64,000 nt of DNA from Candidatus Acidiferrales bacterium (GTDB taxonomy: Bacteria; Acidobacteriota; Terriglobia; Acidiferrales; UBA7541). Location: NCBI GenBank assembly GCA_035934015.1, contig DASYYH010000016.1, forward strand, positions 372,001 through 436,000, written 5' to 3'. Numbering within the stretch: position 1 is the first letter of the stretch; every line of letters starts with the position of its first letter. The notes beneath the pieces are model-generated. The model had not been told where the DNA came from and made no database searches. It worked only from the letters and a program-made list of their open reading frames with translations. Made by a program: the position numbers and the translations under genes. Below are positions 19,289 to 28,264 of this stretch, in pieces.

Positions 19289-19877
19289 CGCATCCAATTC
19301 CACCAATCAGTTCTCACCAAGTAACGCACACTCGACAGGAACTCGGCCCAATCGCCGCTTGATTGCCCTGACTGGTTTTATGGGCTGCGGGAAGTCCACT
19401 GTAGCGCGGCTGCTTGCACGTCAGATCGGCTGGCTCCACATCGACCTTGATAAGCGTATCGTCGAGCGAACCAACCTTTCCATTCCCGCCATTTTTACGA
19501 ACCTTGGCGAGCCGACCTTTCGTGAAATTGAGCACGAAGAACTAACGCGCATCCTGGGAGAGGCAAAAGAAAGTGGCCGGCCAACCATTGTTTCGCTCGG
19601 GGGAGGAACGCTGGTGCAGCCACAAAATCTCGAAGTGCTGCACCAGTCCGGTTGCGCGACAGTGTGGCTGAATTGTCCCGTGGAAGAGCTTCTGCGGCGC
19701 TGCTCGCACATTACCGACCGGCCTCTTTTTCGCGACGAAGCCAGTTTTCGAGAGCTCTACACCCAGCGATTGCAGTTTTACCAAAAGGCGGAGTACTCCG
19801 TAGAAAGTGCCGTGGAACCCTTGCGCGTGGTGCAGAATATTATCGCACTCGGCATTCTGGAAGGGGTTCCTGCATGA
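19281..19877 (+). CDS. aroK: Shikimate kinase
   Basis: The enzyme phosphorylates shikimate at O3 in the chorismate pathway. Walker A is GFMGCGKST (residues 32-40 from the GTG start at 19281), the Mg/shikimate-binding DLDKRI follows, and FREIEHEEL, GGGTL (shikimate-binding glycines) and the RPLFRDEASFRELYTQR lid region with its Arg are all in place. The product is 198 residues; the first 25 or so are a poorly conserved Ser/Asn-rich leader. The GTG overlaps the preceding stop by 8 bp; the alternative ATG at 19257 lies deeper in the preceding gene. It sits inside a sigma-module operon, which looks like coincidental operon capture. Confidence 0.94.
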   Translation: MSDASNSTNQFSPSNAHSTGTRPNRRLIALTGFMGCGKSTVARLLARQIGWLHIDLDKRIVERTNLSIPAIFTNLGEPTFREIEHEELTRILGEAKESGRPTIVSLGGGTLVQPQNLEVLHQSGCATVWLNCPVEELLRRCSHITDRPLFRDEASFRELYTQRLQFYQKAEYSVESAVEPLRVVQNIIALGILEGVPA

Positions 19878-20617
19878 TTTGCACGCCCAGGGTTGTTCGG
19901 CGAGTTTGCGGCCTGCTGGCCGCGGGATTCTTACTTTGCACCAACGCGGCGCGGGTTCCTGCCGCGGAAGGCGTGAAAAAACACTTTGCTCTAATTGCCG
20001 ACGGCGGAGTGTTTCGTGCCGAAAAGGGAAAATTTCGCGACATGGTGGATGGAAAGCAAGTTGGTTCAGAGCAATATGAAATCTCTTCCGATGGGGGAGA
20101 GTGGGTGGCCCGCGGCGAGGCCGAAGTGAAATCCGCGAAAGGGCCCTCGACGCACATCACCTCCCTGCTTCGGTTGACCCCCGACGGCTCGCCCATTCAT
20201 TACGAGTGGACAACCACGACGGGAGACAGGAAGGCAACTTCCTCAATTGATTTTTCAAATGGTACAGCGTCGATTCAGCTCGTGGTGAATGGAGGAAAGC
20301 CGTTCACACAGCAGTTTCTCTTTAAGACTCCGATTGTGATCATTCTCGACGATAATATGTATCACCAATACGCAATCTTAGCGCGAATCTACGATTGGAA
20401 TAAGAAGGGGCAACAAACCTTCCCTGTACTTATTCCGCAGGAAATGACCCCGGGTACAATCGTTGTGCAAGCCGAAGATCCCGAAGATGTGGACGGAAAA
20501 AGCATGCAGCGCCTGCGCGTGCACACGACGGACTTGGATCTGACTCTTTATCTGGACAAAGACCGCCTGTATCGGATCACTGTGCCGAGCTCTGATGCGG
20601 AGATTGATCGAGAGTAG
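19874..20617 (+). CDS. Secreted protein of unknown function
   Basis: This 247-residue protein has a signal peptide (VVRRVCGLLAAGFLLCTNAARVPAAEG) followed by a soluble beta-rich region. Features are DGGVFRAEKGKFRDMVDGKQVGSEQYEIS, TSLLRLTPDGSPIHYEWTTT and a C-terminal segment LYLDKDRLYRITVPSSDAEIDRE, reminiscent of periplasmic proteins that carry a lipocalin-like or DUF6134-like sheet; I cannot assign a family. The ATG overlaps the aroK stop (ATGA), so the gene is translated as part of the aroK operon. It ends 73 bp from the convergent PDZ gene, and the gap shows no strong hairpin. Confidence 0.7.
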   Translation: MICTPRVVRRVCGLLAAGFLLCTNAARVPAAEGVKKHFALIADGGVFRAEKGKFRDMVDGKQVGSEQYEISSDGGEWVARGEAEVKSAKGPSTHITSLLRLTPDGSPIHYEWTTTTGDRKATSSIDFSNGTASIQLVVNGGKPFTQQFLFKTPIVIILDDNMYHQYAILARIYDWNKKGQQTFPVLIPQEMTPGTIVVQAEDPEDVDGKSMQRLRVHTTDLDLTLYLDKDRLYRITVPSSDAEIDRE

Positions 20618-20690
20618 AAAGGGTTCTGCCCGAAAAAATCCGCACAAAACGGAGCCTTTTGTCCAACCACAGAAATTGAAAAAAGCGCGT

Positions 20691-21803
20691 CTAAAGCGCA
20701 GCACTGCGAGTCGCAGCAGGCCGCACAGTAGGCGGTTCGATCGATACGGTCACTGATTTCTCTGCGCCTTGCCGAACGATCTTCAGCGATACATTTTTTT
20801 GATCGCGCTTCTTGCGAAGCTGGTCGCGGAGATCACTGACAGTTTTTACGGGTGCGTCATCGACATGCGTGATCACATCTCCGGCTTCCAAACCTGCTTT
20901 GGCTGCTGGAGTCCCGGGAGTAACAGAGCGAATTAACACCCCGGAATCACCGGGAACGCGAAAGTAGTTGCCAAGCTGCCCGTTGACGTCTTCCGCCTCG
21001 ATGCCGAGGACAGGAGTCATACCCGGGAACATTTCAGGCATTTCAAAATGAAAATTGAGCATGCGTGGTGGAAGAACCTCACGCAATCGCGTCTCGGCGT
21101 TATCGGATAGATTTCCCACTTGAATCGATAACTTTGCCTCACGCCCATCACGCATTACGGTGACGCCCACCGCGCGCCCGGGAGGCGTTTCGCGCACTAG
21201 GCGCCGAAACTGGACCGTGCCTTCCACTTTCGTCCCTTCGTACTGCAAAATCACGTCATTCGGCTGCAGACCAGCTTTTGCCGCGGGACCGTTGGGCAGA
21301 ACCTGGGACACCAGAACCCCAGTGGCTTCGGGCAGTTTGAATTCCTTTGCCTGGTCCGCAGACACCTCGCCGATTTCGATGCCGAGCCAGCCTGTATCTT
21401 CAGCGGAATTCAGTGCGAAAAGTTGTTGCGCTTGCTCCGCGGAGGTTCGCGCCTGTTGCGCGATTCCAGACTCATTTGCTTCGAGTCTGGCGGTAAGAGC
21501 CTCCAATTCCTCGCGATTCATCCCATTCTCCGCCATTTTTGCCGCCACCTCCGACTGAAGATGCTGCACCATATCTTCGAGGTCTTTGCTCTTAATCTTG
21601 AGTTTTCCCTGGAGGTCTTGCAGATCGCGCTGCAATCGTTCCGTGCCGATAGCAACGCTCGGACAACTCGGGATGGATTCGCTATTCGAAGACGTTTGTG
21701 CCGCTGGGGTCGTTGGACGAGACTGTGAACGGGCCCTTGCAGCTGCCAGACCAACCGCAAATATCCCGAGAGCCATATATCCTAGGTACGTTGAAACGCG
21801 CAT
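20691..21803 (-). CDS. Periplasmic protein with coiled coil and two PDZ domains
   Basis: The 370-residue product starts with a signal or anchor segment (YLGYMALGIFAVGLAAARA), then a coiled coil of about 80 residues (LQRDLQDLQGKLKIKSKDLEDMVQHLQSEV ...), then two PDZ domains: about 145-230 (GWLGIEIGEVSADQAKEF ... GPAAKAGLQPNDVILQYEG) and about 265-350 (PVLGIEAEDVNGQLGNYF ... TPAAKAGLEAGDVITHVDD). No trypsin-like Ser-protease domain or catalytic triad is present, so it is not DegP itself. It is the last gene of the sigma/anti-sigma/DUF4097 operon running left from 25641, suggesting envelope protein quality control or scaffolding. Confidence 0.82.
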   Translation of the reverse strand: MRVSTYLGYMALGIFAVGLAAARARSQSRPTTPAAQTSSNSESIPSCPSVAIGTERLQRDLQDLQGKLKIKSKDLEDMVQHLQSEVAAKMAENGMNREELEALTARLEANESGIAQQARTSAEQAQQLFALNSAEDTGWLGIEIGEVSADQAKEFKLPEATGVLVSQVLPNGPAAKAGLQPNDVILQYEGTKVEGTVQFRRLVRETPPGRAVGVTVMRDGREAKLSIQVGNLSDNAETRLREVLPPRMLNFHFEMPEMFPGMTPVLGIEAEDVNGQLGNYFRVPGDSGVLIRSVTPGTPAAKAGLEAGDVITHVDDAPVKTVSDLRDQLRKKRDQKNVSLKIVRQGAEKSVTVSIEPPTVRPAATRSAAL

Positions 21804-21838
21804 AATTGTTCTCCGTCGCAGAAGATTTTCAGACCGTG

Positions 21839-22621
21839 TTAGACGATGGGCCTTCCTTGCACAAGCCGAATTCCACCATTTACTGTGCGCATCGAAATTT
21901 CGCCGCCGCCAGTCCCCAACTGACCTCGAAACACTGTTGAACTGTATGCCCCGAGAGTACGCAGCGGAAAGTCGGACCGAAAATCACCATTGCGGTTGAC
22001 CACGGCGATTTCTGCCGCGGCATCGATCGGAACGGAAAGCACGATCGAGCCGTTGACCGTTGAGAGCTCCATCGGATCGCCTTGCGGAAGGGATCTCAAT
22101 TGCAGCCGCACATCTCCGTTCGTCGTGCGTGCACTGAACCGGCCGTCGCTATCGACCACTTCCACGCTGCCGTTGATCGAATTCAGCACTCCCGCTCCCG
22201 AAACACCCCGTACATTCACATCGCCATTTACAGTTTCGAGTGCGGCCAATTGGATTCTGTAGGGAACGCGAATGTGATACTCCACCGTCACTTCGACTCC
22301 GCTTCCTCGCGGATATCGAGTACCTACAGTTACGCTGTCGCCATCCGTTTCTACATCGATTTGCACGCGCTGCAAATCCTGCGGATCATGTAACGCGGTC
22401 TTGATCGCGCGAACTTCCACTTGATTGCGGTCCCAGCCATCGACTTGCACGGTACCGTTCGTATTCGACAGCGCGAACACTCCGCCAGCGGGCAAGGGAT
22501 AGGTTTGGTCAAAAATCTCTGTTGAGGCGAAGGTTGGCAGAGCGGCGAAAGCGAAAAATAGCAAGAATACGGAGAGAAAATAACTGTCTGCGAGTACTCT
22601 ACAGGCAACTGACCTCCTCAT
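21839..22621 (-). CDS. Secreted DUF4097-type beta-repeat protein
   Basis: This 260-residue exported protein has an N-terminal hydrophobic signal (YFLSVFLLFFAFAALPTFA). Short beta repeats of DUF4097 type follow: GGVFALSNTNGTVQVDGWDRNQVEV, IQLAALETVNGDVNVRGVSGAGVLNSINGSVEVVDSDGRFSARTTNGDVRL, MELSTVNGSIVLSVP and ISMRTVNGGIRLV. The repeating NG[DS]V/I turn every 18-22 residues points to a beta-solenoid. It lies between the larger DUF4097 gene (25 bp away) and the PDZ gene and is part of the leftward ECF operon. Compared with the protein at 18404-19288 it keeps the same WDRNQVEV-like strand, so the two modules carry related effectors. Confidence 0.8.
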   Translation of the reverse strand: MRRSVACRVLADSYFLSVFLLFFAFAALPTFASTEIFDQTYPLPAGGVFALSNTNGTVQVDGWDRNQVEVRAIKTALHDPQDLQRVQIDVETDGDSVTVGTRYPRGSGVEVTVEYHIRVPYRIQLAALETVNGDVNVRGVSGAGVLNSINGSVEVVDSDGRFSARTTNGDVRLQLRSLPQGDPMELSTVNGSIVLSVPIDAAAEIAVVNRNGDFRSDFPLRTLGAYSSTVFRGQLGTGGGEISMRTVNGGIRLVQGRPIV

Positions 22622-22646
22622 CCCCTTTCTCCTTTCCTTTCGCGTG

Positions 22647-23960
22647 TCATGGCTGATCCGGTGGCAATGCTTTTTTCAGGTCACTCAAATTCATTTCCAG
22701 CTGTTTGCGTAGTTTTTCCATTTGCTGATTTAAGAGGTCTATCTGTTGCTTCTCGCGCTGTTCATCATTCAGAATCAGTCGAATATTGCCAGATACCGTG
22801 CGCAGCACGAGCCTGGGCCCTCCCCCGTTCAATGGCCCTTCCGCGCGCACCACCTGGCTGCCTTCATCGGGCTCTCCGTAAGTCATATGCAAAGGAAACG
22901 CGGGATCGACAATCACGCGATGATCGCCACCGAGCTCAACCAAAGCGTCGATCGTGATGGGCAGTTCCTTCGGAAGATAGACGACGATGTCGCCTTCGCC
23001 AGCCTCAAGACTGCACAGGGTGCTCAACTTTGCATCGGGGCCAAACCAGGCCGTAATGCCACCAGAACCTGTCGAGGCGCGCACCGCGCTCTCAATTTGC
23101 ATCAGCGAAACATTCCCCGCGCCTGTCTCAAGCTCCGTCGGCCCCGACGCGTGCACAACGCGAATTCCTCCTCCGCCGGTCCGCGCGTGGATCACGCCTG
23201 AAGCATCGCCAACCTCGATGTCCCCACCCCCAGTGCTTACAATCAATCCCGAGCCAGCATGCTCGAGATAAATATTTCCGCCGCCGGTATCGAGTCTTCC
23301 CGCGCCGGTGATCGACGCGACACGAATGTGCCCGCCGCCCGTGCGCAAGATGGCAGTGCCGTTCACGGATCCCACACTGACGTCGCCGCCACCAGTCTGG
23401 GCGGTCAAGTTTCCTGATGCACTCTTAACGATGATGCTGCCGCCGTCGGTGATGAGCCGCGCTGGACCGATCTGCCCAGTGGAAATGTCGCCGCCATCCG
23501 TTGCCGCAAGAACCTGTCCTTCAATATCGCCAATGCGAATACCGCCGCCATTCGTGGAAATATCTAGATCGTACTTTCGGGGAACGGCAACTTCGAAGGT
23601 TACCCAGAGGTGTTGCCCCCAGTGAAGATGCGGCGAGCGGCCAATCAGAAGCACGCCGTCAGGCGTATTGCGTGCAGCTACGGCGAATGCATCGAGAATT
23701 CTTTGTGCGTCCAGGTCACTCGAATCCGTCTCCAAGTGAATGCGATAGTTGACGTTGGGCGAATCTTGCGTGGTGATATGCACATCACCTTCATCGGTCA
23801 TCAGATGCAAGCGCATTCCCAGGCTTGTAGAAAATTGACCCGTCTTATCCGCCGTGAGACGTCCTGAGTCATTCGCCTGCGCAGGAGGCGCACACAGCAG
23901 CGCTGAAGCAACCACCGCGACTGCAAAGAATAAGTATTCTCTGTGCTGACGCGATCTCAT
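22647..23960 (-). CDS. Secreted beta-solenoid DUF4097-type protein with C-terminal coiled coil
   Basis: The 437-residue product has a signal peptide (YLFFAVAVVASALLCAPPAQA). Residues about 140-320 hold at least eight consecutive repeats of 18-20 residues built around T[GD]GG[GDS]I/V turns (ATDGGDISTG, ITDGGSIIVKS, QTGGGDVSVGS, RTGGGHIRVAS, DTGGGNIYLEH, STGGGDIEVGD, RTGGGGIRVVH, ETGAGNVSL). The regular spacing indicates a beta-helix. The final 45 residues form a coiled coil (EKQQIDLLNQQMEKLRKQLEM). The start codon directly abuts the stop of the anti-sigma gene (TAAATG), so the two are coupled. Function is unknown; a structural or surface-sensing role in the ECF circuit is inferred. Confidence 0.8.
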   Translation of the reverse strand: MRSRQHREYLFFAVAVVASALLCAPPAQANDSGRLTADKTGQFSTSLGMRLHLMTDEGDVHITTQDSPNVNYRIHLETDSSDLDAQRILDAFAVAARNTPDGVLLIGRSPHLHWGQHLWVTFEVAVPRKYDLDISTNGGGIRIGDIEGQVLAATDGGDISTGQIGPARLITDGGSIIVKSASGNLTAQTGGGDVSVGSVNGTAILRTGGGHIRVASITGAGRLDTGGGNIYLEHAGSGLIVSTGGGDIEVGDASGVIHARTGGGGIRVVHASGPTELETGAGNVSLMQIESAVRASTGSGGITAWFGPDAKLSTLCSLEAGEGDIVVYLPKELPITIDALVELGGDHRVIVDPAFPLHMTYGEPDEGSQVVRAEGPLNGGGPRLVLRTVSGNIRLILNDEQREKQQIDLLNQQMEKLRKQLEMNLSDLKKALPPDQP

Positions 23961-24980
23961 TTAGTTTTGCCCCGGAGTCGCTTGCTGTATGGCCGCGGCG
24001 CTCTGCAAGCGTATATAAACATTTGAATCGCCTTGCGAAAGGTCGCGCAGAACCTTGATTGCCTCTGGGTCCGACTTCAGCGCGCCACGCTCAGACAATG
24101 TCCGCAAAGAATTGACGGCTTCAACGCGTACGCCGATATTCGCATCCTTTACCACTGCATCGAGCATGGTTTGAATCGAGGCCGGATTCGGCGGCGCATC
24201 AGTCAGCGCCTCGAGAGCCTTTAGCCGTACGGCTGGATTGTTGTCAACGCGCTCGACCTGGCAAAGCGCCTGCTCGACTTCGGCATCGCTGGCGCGCGCC
24301 TTCAGCAAGTCCACAGCATTGATGCGCACATCTGGGCCAAAGCGGCGGCCGTTGCGCAGAACATACAACAACACTTGCTTCACTTCTTTGTCATCCACTG
24401 TGCCCTGCACAACCATTGGCTTCTGCGTCGTGATCTGTACCTCGATTCGCGGCGGCAGATTGCCTTCGGCAGGAACCCAGCTGATGCCGGAAACGTTGGA
24501 ATTCTGCAGCTCCTGACTGTCCAGTCCCATTGAGTTCAGTGTCGCAACCCGTGGCGTACCGGAGGCTGGCGATACTCCCTGAAAATGGCGCGGCGCATAC
24601 ATGCCAACGGAAAATCCAATTAAAATCAGAGCTGCAGCGCTGGCGGCAGGATGCAGCGCCAGCCAGTGCGCAGGAAAAATCGCCTCGGCCCAGCGAGCAA
24701 AAATGCTGCGATGATCCATTTCGTCGAGAGTGTCTTCGAGACGATTGCGGCAGCTCGCCAATAATGCAGCCGATGGTTCCGGGCGTTGGTGCGGGGTCAA
24801 AGCGGCCAGCATACGCCGCTCCGCTTCCAGCGCCATCATGCACGGATGGCAGTGATCGAGATGCTCCTCAAAGGAATTTCGCTCCGCCCCTTCGAGTTCG
24901 TCAATGGCGTAAAGTATCAGTTGCGTTTCAAATTCCGGGCATGCTTGCGCGCCGGAGGTTGGAAGAGAGTCTTGCTGCAT
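23961..24980 (-). CDS. Zinc-finger anti-sigma factor fused to HEAT-like repeats
   Basis: This 339-residue protein has an N-terminal ZAS domain with H-x3-C-x2-C (HLDHCHPC, about 41-48), a transmembrane helix near residue 115-135 (HPAASAAALILIGFSVGMYA), and a periplasmic region of about 200 residues. The last 130 residues look like HEAT repeats (VKQVLLYVLRNGRRFGPDVRINAVDLL, AVRLKALEALTDAP, IGVRVEAVNSLRTLSERG, VYIRLQSAAAIQQATPGQN), each with the helix-turn-helix pattern and conserved VR.xA/L. HEAT repeats usually bind proteins or peptides, so they could sense envelope ligands. The ECF sigma gene is 16 bp upstream and two DUF4097 genes follow. Confidence 0.85.
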   Translation of the reverse strand: MQQDSLPTSGAQACPEFETQLILYAIDELEGAERNSFEEHLDHCHPCMMALEAERRMLAALTPHQRPEPSAALLASCRNRLEDTLDEMDHRSIFARWAEAIFPAHWLALHPAASAAALILIGFSVGMYAPRHFQGVSPASGTPRVATLNSMGLDSQELQNSNVSGISWVPAEGNLPPRIEVQITTQKPMVVQGTVDDKEVKQVLLYVLRNGRRFGPDVRINAVDLLKARASDAEVEQALCQVERVDNNPAVRLKALEALTDAPPNPASIQTMLDAVVKDANIGVRVEAVNSLRTLSERGALKSDPEAIKVLRDLSQGDSNVYIRLQSAAAIQQATPGQN

Positions 24981-24996
24981 AAAATACGCTCCTTGC

Positions 24997-25641
24997 TTAT
25001 CTCATGCCGCCCAGGCTGGCGCGCAATTTGCGCGTCGCCCTGAACAGCGAATTCTTTACCGTCTCTTCGGTCGTGCCAAGCATGTTGCCAATCACACGCA
25101 GCCGAAGTCCCTCGTAATGCTTCAATTCAAAAACCATGCGCTCGCGCGGCGATAATTCCTTGAGCGCCGCCGCAATATGTTGGCCGAGCTCCTGCCCCAG
25201 CAGATGGCGCTCCGGATTGGCCGCCGCCCGATGCTCCATTTGCTGCTCGAAGAAATCCGGCGCTGTGCCGTCGCTCTCTGCGGCTTCGGGCGCTTGCTCT
25301 TCCCGCCGCGTGGTCTTGCGCCGCAAATGGTCGAGGCACACATTCGTCGCAATCCGGTAAATCCAAGTGTAAAAGCTGCACTCGAACCGGAACCGACTGA
25401 GATTCCGGTAAGCGCGAAGAAACACTTCCTGGTAAATGTCGCGTGCGTCTTCGTTGCCGCGAACCAAACTGTAAGCCAGGCGAAGAACCTCGCGATCGTA
25501 CCGGCGGACGAGTTCCTCAAAAGCCGGCCGGTTGCCGGCTTGAGCCTGACGGACCAGGACCTGTTCGTCCGTTTTTTGCACCGCTCGCTGTCTTGCCGCT
25601 CCTTCGAGCGCCACAACCATCCCCGTCGAATTCATAGCCAT
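24997..25641 (-). CDS. RNA polymerase sigma factor, ECF subfamily
   Basis: This 214-residue ECF sigma has region 2 (AFEELVRRYDREVLRLAYSLVRGNEDARDIYQEVFLRAYRNLSRFR..FYTWIYRIATNVCLDHLRRKT, read across the domain) and region 4 (LKELSPRERMVFELKHYEGLRLRVIGNMLGTTEETVKNSLFRATRKLRASL). It is more similar in layout to RpoE-like factors than the sigma at 17101 and has a different linker (EEQAPEAAESDGTAPDFFEQQ). It heads a five-gene leftward operon: sigma, HEAT-type anti-sigma, two DUF4097 proteins, PDZ protein. The start is uncertain, since ATGs at codons 1, 3 and 8 are all possible. Confidence 0.92.
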   Translation of the reverse strand: MAMNSTGMVVALEGAARQRAVQKTDEQVLVRQAQAGNRPAFEELVRRYDREVLRLAYSLVRGNEDARDIYQEVFLRAYRNLSRFRFECSFYTWIYRIATNVCLDHLRRKTTRREEQAPEAAESDGTAPDFFEQQMEHRAAANPERHLLGQELGQHIAAALKELSPRERMVFELKHYEGLRLRVIGNMLGTTEETVKNSLFRATRKLRASLGGMR

Positions 25642-25783
25642 AGCCGAGGGCGACTTGCCTGTCGTAGGGCCCGGCCGTCATACTCGTTTCTTGGCGAGTC
25701 AGCTGACTTGGCCACTTTGTCGTCCCTACACCCAATTGGACGGCGGTTATCGCTTTAGGTGAGCACAAATGTGGCCTGCGACG

Positions 25784-26014
25784 CTAGCGCGAAATACGCT
25801 CTCCTAAACGGATCAGGCCGTAAACGACCACACAAATGATGAAATCCAGACCGGTGCCCAAGTCAATTTTGTAGGTCTGATGGCGCAGGTCCATAGGGAG
25901 ATAAGCGAAAAGCGAAAGAAAATAAATAGCGTTGCCGATAACAATCGCCGCCAAGTATTCAAGCCATCGCCGCAGTTCGGTTCCCAGGAATCGCGCCATT
26001 TTCTTTGTTCGCAA
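25784..26014 (-). CDS. Small membrane protein of unknown function
   Basis: This 76-residue protein has two hydrophobic stretches, LEYLAAIVIGNAIYFLSLFAYL (about 18-40) and GLDFIICVVVYGLIRL (about 54-70), with positively charged ends (MRTKKMARFLGTELRR and GERISR). Composition and charge asymmetry suggest a real two-helix inner-membrane protein. No family is recognised. An internal ATG (MARFLGTELRR) is an alternative start. It is transcribed away from recG. Confidence 0.55.
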   Translation of the reverse strand: MRTKKMARFLGTELRRWLEYLAAIVIGNAIYFLSLFAYLPMDLRHQTYKIDLGTGLDFIICVVVYGLIRLGERISR

Positions 26015-26152
26015 TCATCCTGCAATATGCTTTGCAATTAATGAATATAGGACGGGCGAAGCTCCTAGTAAAATATTATGCGATACAGAAGGCCGATACA
26101 CTCTGGCGATGTGAGAATCCAGGAACGCACTAAATTTGCCCTCGGCGCACGA

Positions 26153-28261
26153 ATGACCTTTGACCTCAAAACGGCGGTCACAAATCTGAAGGGTTTGGGG
26201 CCGCAGCGAACTGCAATACTCGCCGAGCGCGGTATCACCACAGTTGGCGACCTGCTTTCCTATTTGCCGTTTCGCTATGAAGACCGCATTCGTTTCACGC
26301 CCATCGTCGAGCTCATCCCGGGACAAATCGCAACAGTCAAGGCAGAAGTCGACAGCGGAAGTTTGGTTCGCTTCGCGCGCCGCCGCAATGCGATGTTTTA
26401 TCTGCGCGTGAAAGATGCGAGCAGCAGTCTGACCGCGCGTTTTTTCCACGGGACATATCTCGAAGGAAGGCTAAAGCCAGGCCAAACCCTTGTACTTCAT
26501 GGCAAAGTCACCGTTGATCCCAACCGGCCCATGCGGATGGAAATGATTAATCCCGAGTTCGAGCTCCTCCACGTTGGGGATGGTCCCGCAGATTCAACGG
26601 AAGTGGGGCGCATTGTGCCCATATACGAAGCCATCGGCCCTATCACTTCGCGCATGCTGCGCCGCATCATCTATCGCATCCTGCAGGATTTTCCCGATGA
26701 GATCCCCGATCCTCTCCCTCCTGAAATGCTGCGCCGCTACGGCTTCCCTTCCCGCCGCGAAGCTCTTCCCTCAATTCATTTCCCACCGCACGATTCGGAC
26801 ATCAATGCGCTGAATGAATTCCGCAGCCCGGCCCAAGCGCGAATGATCTTCGAAGAGTTTTTCCTGTATCAACTTGGATTAGCGATTCGCCGCCAGCGAG
26901 AGCAGCGACAGCCCGGCTTTCCGATGCTCGTTCGCGAAGAACAAGTCCGCGAAGCCCTGAAGCGCATATTGCCATTCAAACCGACCAGTGCGCAGAAGCG
27001 CGTGCTTTCGGAGATTGCAGCGGACCTCGAAAAACCCAGACCAATGAACCGGCTCCTCGAAGGAGATGTTGGGAGCGGAAAAACCATCGTCGCACTCGAA
27101 GCGGCCACAATCGTGATCGAAAACGGATATCAAGTAGCATTGATGGCACCGACAGAAATTTTGGCCGTTCAGCACTTCTTGTCTGCACGCCGCGCCTTCG
27201 CACCAGCAGGTTATTCTGTTGAGCTGCTTGTTAGCGGAATGAAGCCGAGCAAGAAATCTGAAGCGCTGAAACGCATCACATCCGGAAAAGCGCAATTTAT
27301 TGTCGGTACGCATGCGTTGATTGAAAACGCTGTGCAGTTTGCAAAACTGGGCCTGGCTATCATTGATGAGCAGCATCGCTTTGGTGTGCTACAACGCAAA
27401 CGGCTCGCGGATAAGGGTGCAGCACCGCATACACTCGTAATGACCGCTACGCCCATCCCGCGGACTCTGGCACTAACAATCTACGGAGATCTCGATTTAT
27501 CGATTATTGATGAAATGCCGCCCGGACGCACACCCATCGCGACAAGATGGAGTCCGCAGGAGCAGCTCGCGGGCGTCTGGGAATTCGTGGGACGGGAGGT
27601 GGCTGCGGGGCGCCAAGCATACATCATCTACCCCGTTGTCGAAGAATCGCAGCAGGAACTGAAAGCGGCGACAGCAGAATATGAACGGCTTTCACGAGGT
27701 GTATTTTCAAAGTGGAAGGTCGGCTTGCTTCATGGCCGGCTCCGGAGTGACGAAAAGGATGATGTCATGCACAGGTTTCGCCGTGGAGAGCTGCAAATTC
27801 TCGTTGCAACGACGGTCGTGGAGGTCGGCGTGGACGTGCGCAACGCTACAGTGATGGTGATCGAGCATGCCGATCGCTTTGGCCTCGCACAACTGCATCA
27901 GCTTCGTGGGCGCATCGGACGCGGCGCAGCGAAATCTTATTGCATTCTTGTCGCGCCGAAGAACGCCGTCGATGATGCGCGGCAGCGGCTGGAAACGATG
28001 GTTACCACGAACGACGGCTTCCAGATTGCTGAACAGGATTTGAAGCTGCGCGGTCCCGGGCAGTTTTTTGGTACTCGCCAACATGGCGACATCGGCTTTC
28101 ATGTCGCTCATCCTCTGCGCGACCATAAGCTGCTCGACTTGGCGCGTGGCGAGGCTTTCGCTCTGGTCGAGTCTTCTTCGCGCTCCGCGGAACTGGAACG
28201 GCTCAAACAGTATCTCGGCCCCTCGTGGGAAAAACGGTTTCTGCTGGCATCGGTGGGATAA
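26153..28261 (+). CDS. recG: ATP-dependent DNA helicase RecG
   Basis: RecG remodels stalled forks and recombination intermediates. The product has a wedge/OB domain (ITTVGDLLSYLPFRYEDRIRF near the N-terminus), helicase motif I GDVGSGKT, motif II DEQH (AIIDEQHRFGV), motif III TATPIPRTL, motif V TTVVEVGVDV and motif VI QLRGRIGRG, plus the RecG C-terminal region (EQDLKLRGPGQFFGTRQHG). I start at ATG 26153 (MTFDLKTAVTNLKGLGPQR), giving 702 residues; the frame is open upstream to 26078 with a GTG at 26111. The stop is 3 bp from rsmD. Confidence 0.96.
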   Translation: MTFDLKTAVTNLKGLGPQRTAILAERGITTVGDLLSYLPFRYEDRIRFTPIVELIPGQIATVKAEVDSGSLVRFARRRNAMFYLRVKDASSSLTARFFHGTYLEGRLKPGQTLVLHGKVTVDPNRPMRMEMINPEFELLHVGDGPADSTEVGRIVPIYEAIGPITSRMLRRIIYRILQDFPDEIPDPLPPEMLRRYGFPSRREALPSIHFPPHDSDINALNEFRSPAQARMIFEEFFLYQLGLAIRRQREQRQPGFPMLVREEQVREALKRILPFKPTSAQKRVLSEIAADLEKPRPMNRLLEGDVGSGKTIVALEAATIVIENGYQVALMAPTEILAVQHFLSARRAFAPAGYSVELLVSGMKPSKKSEALKRITSGKAQFIVGTHALIENAVQFAKLGLAIIDEQHRFGVLQRKRLADKGAAPHTLVMTATPIPRTLALTIYGDLDLSIIDEMPPGRTPIATRWSPQEQLAGVWEFVGREVAAGRQAYIIYPVVEESQQELKAATAEYERLSRGVFSKWKVGLLHGRLRSDEKDDVMHRFRRGELQILVATTVVEVGVDVRNATVMVIEHADRFGLAQLHQLRGRIGRGAAKSYCILVAPKNAVDDARQRLETMVTTNDGFQIAEQDLKLRGPGQFFGTRQHGDIGFHVAHPLRDHKLLDLARGEAFALVESSSRSAELERLKQYLGPSWEKRFLLASVG

Positions 28262-28264
28262 GAA

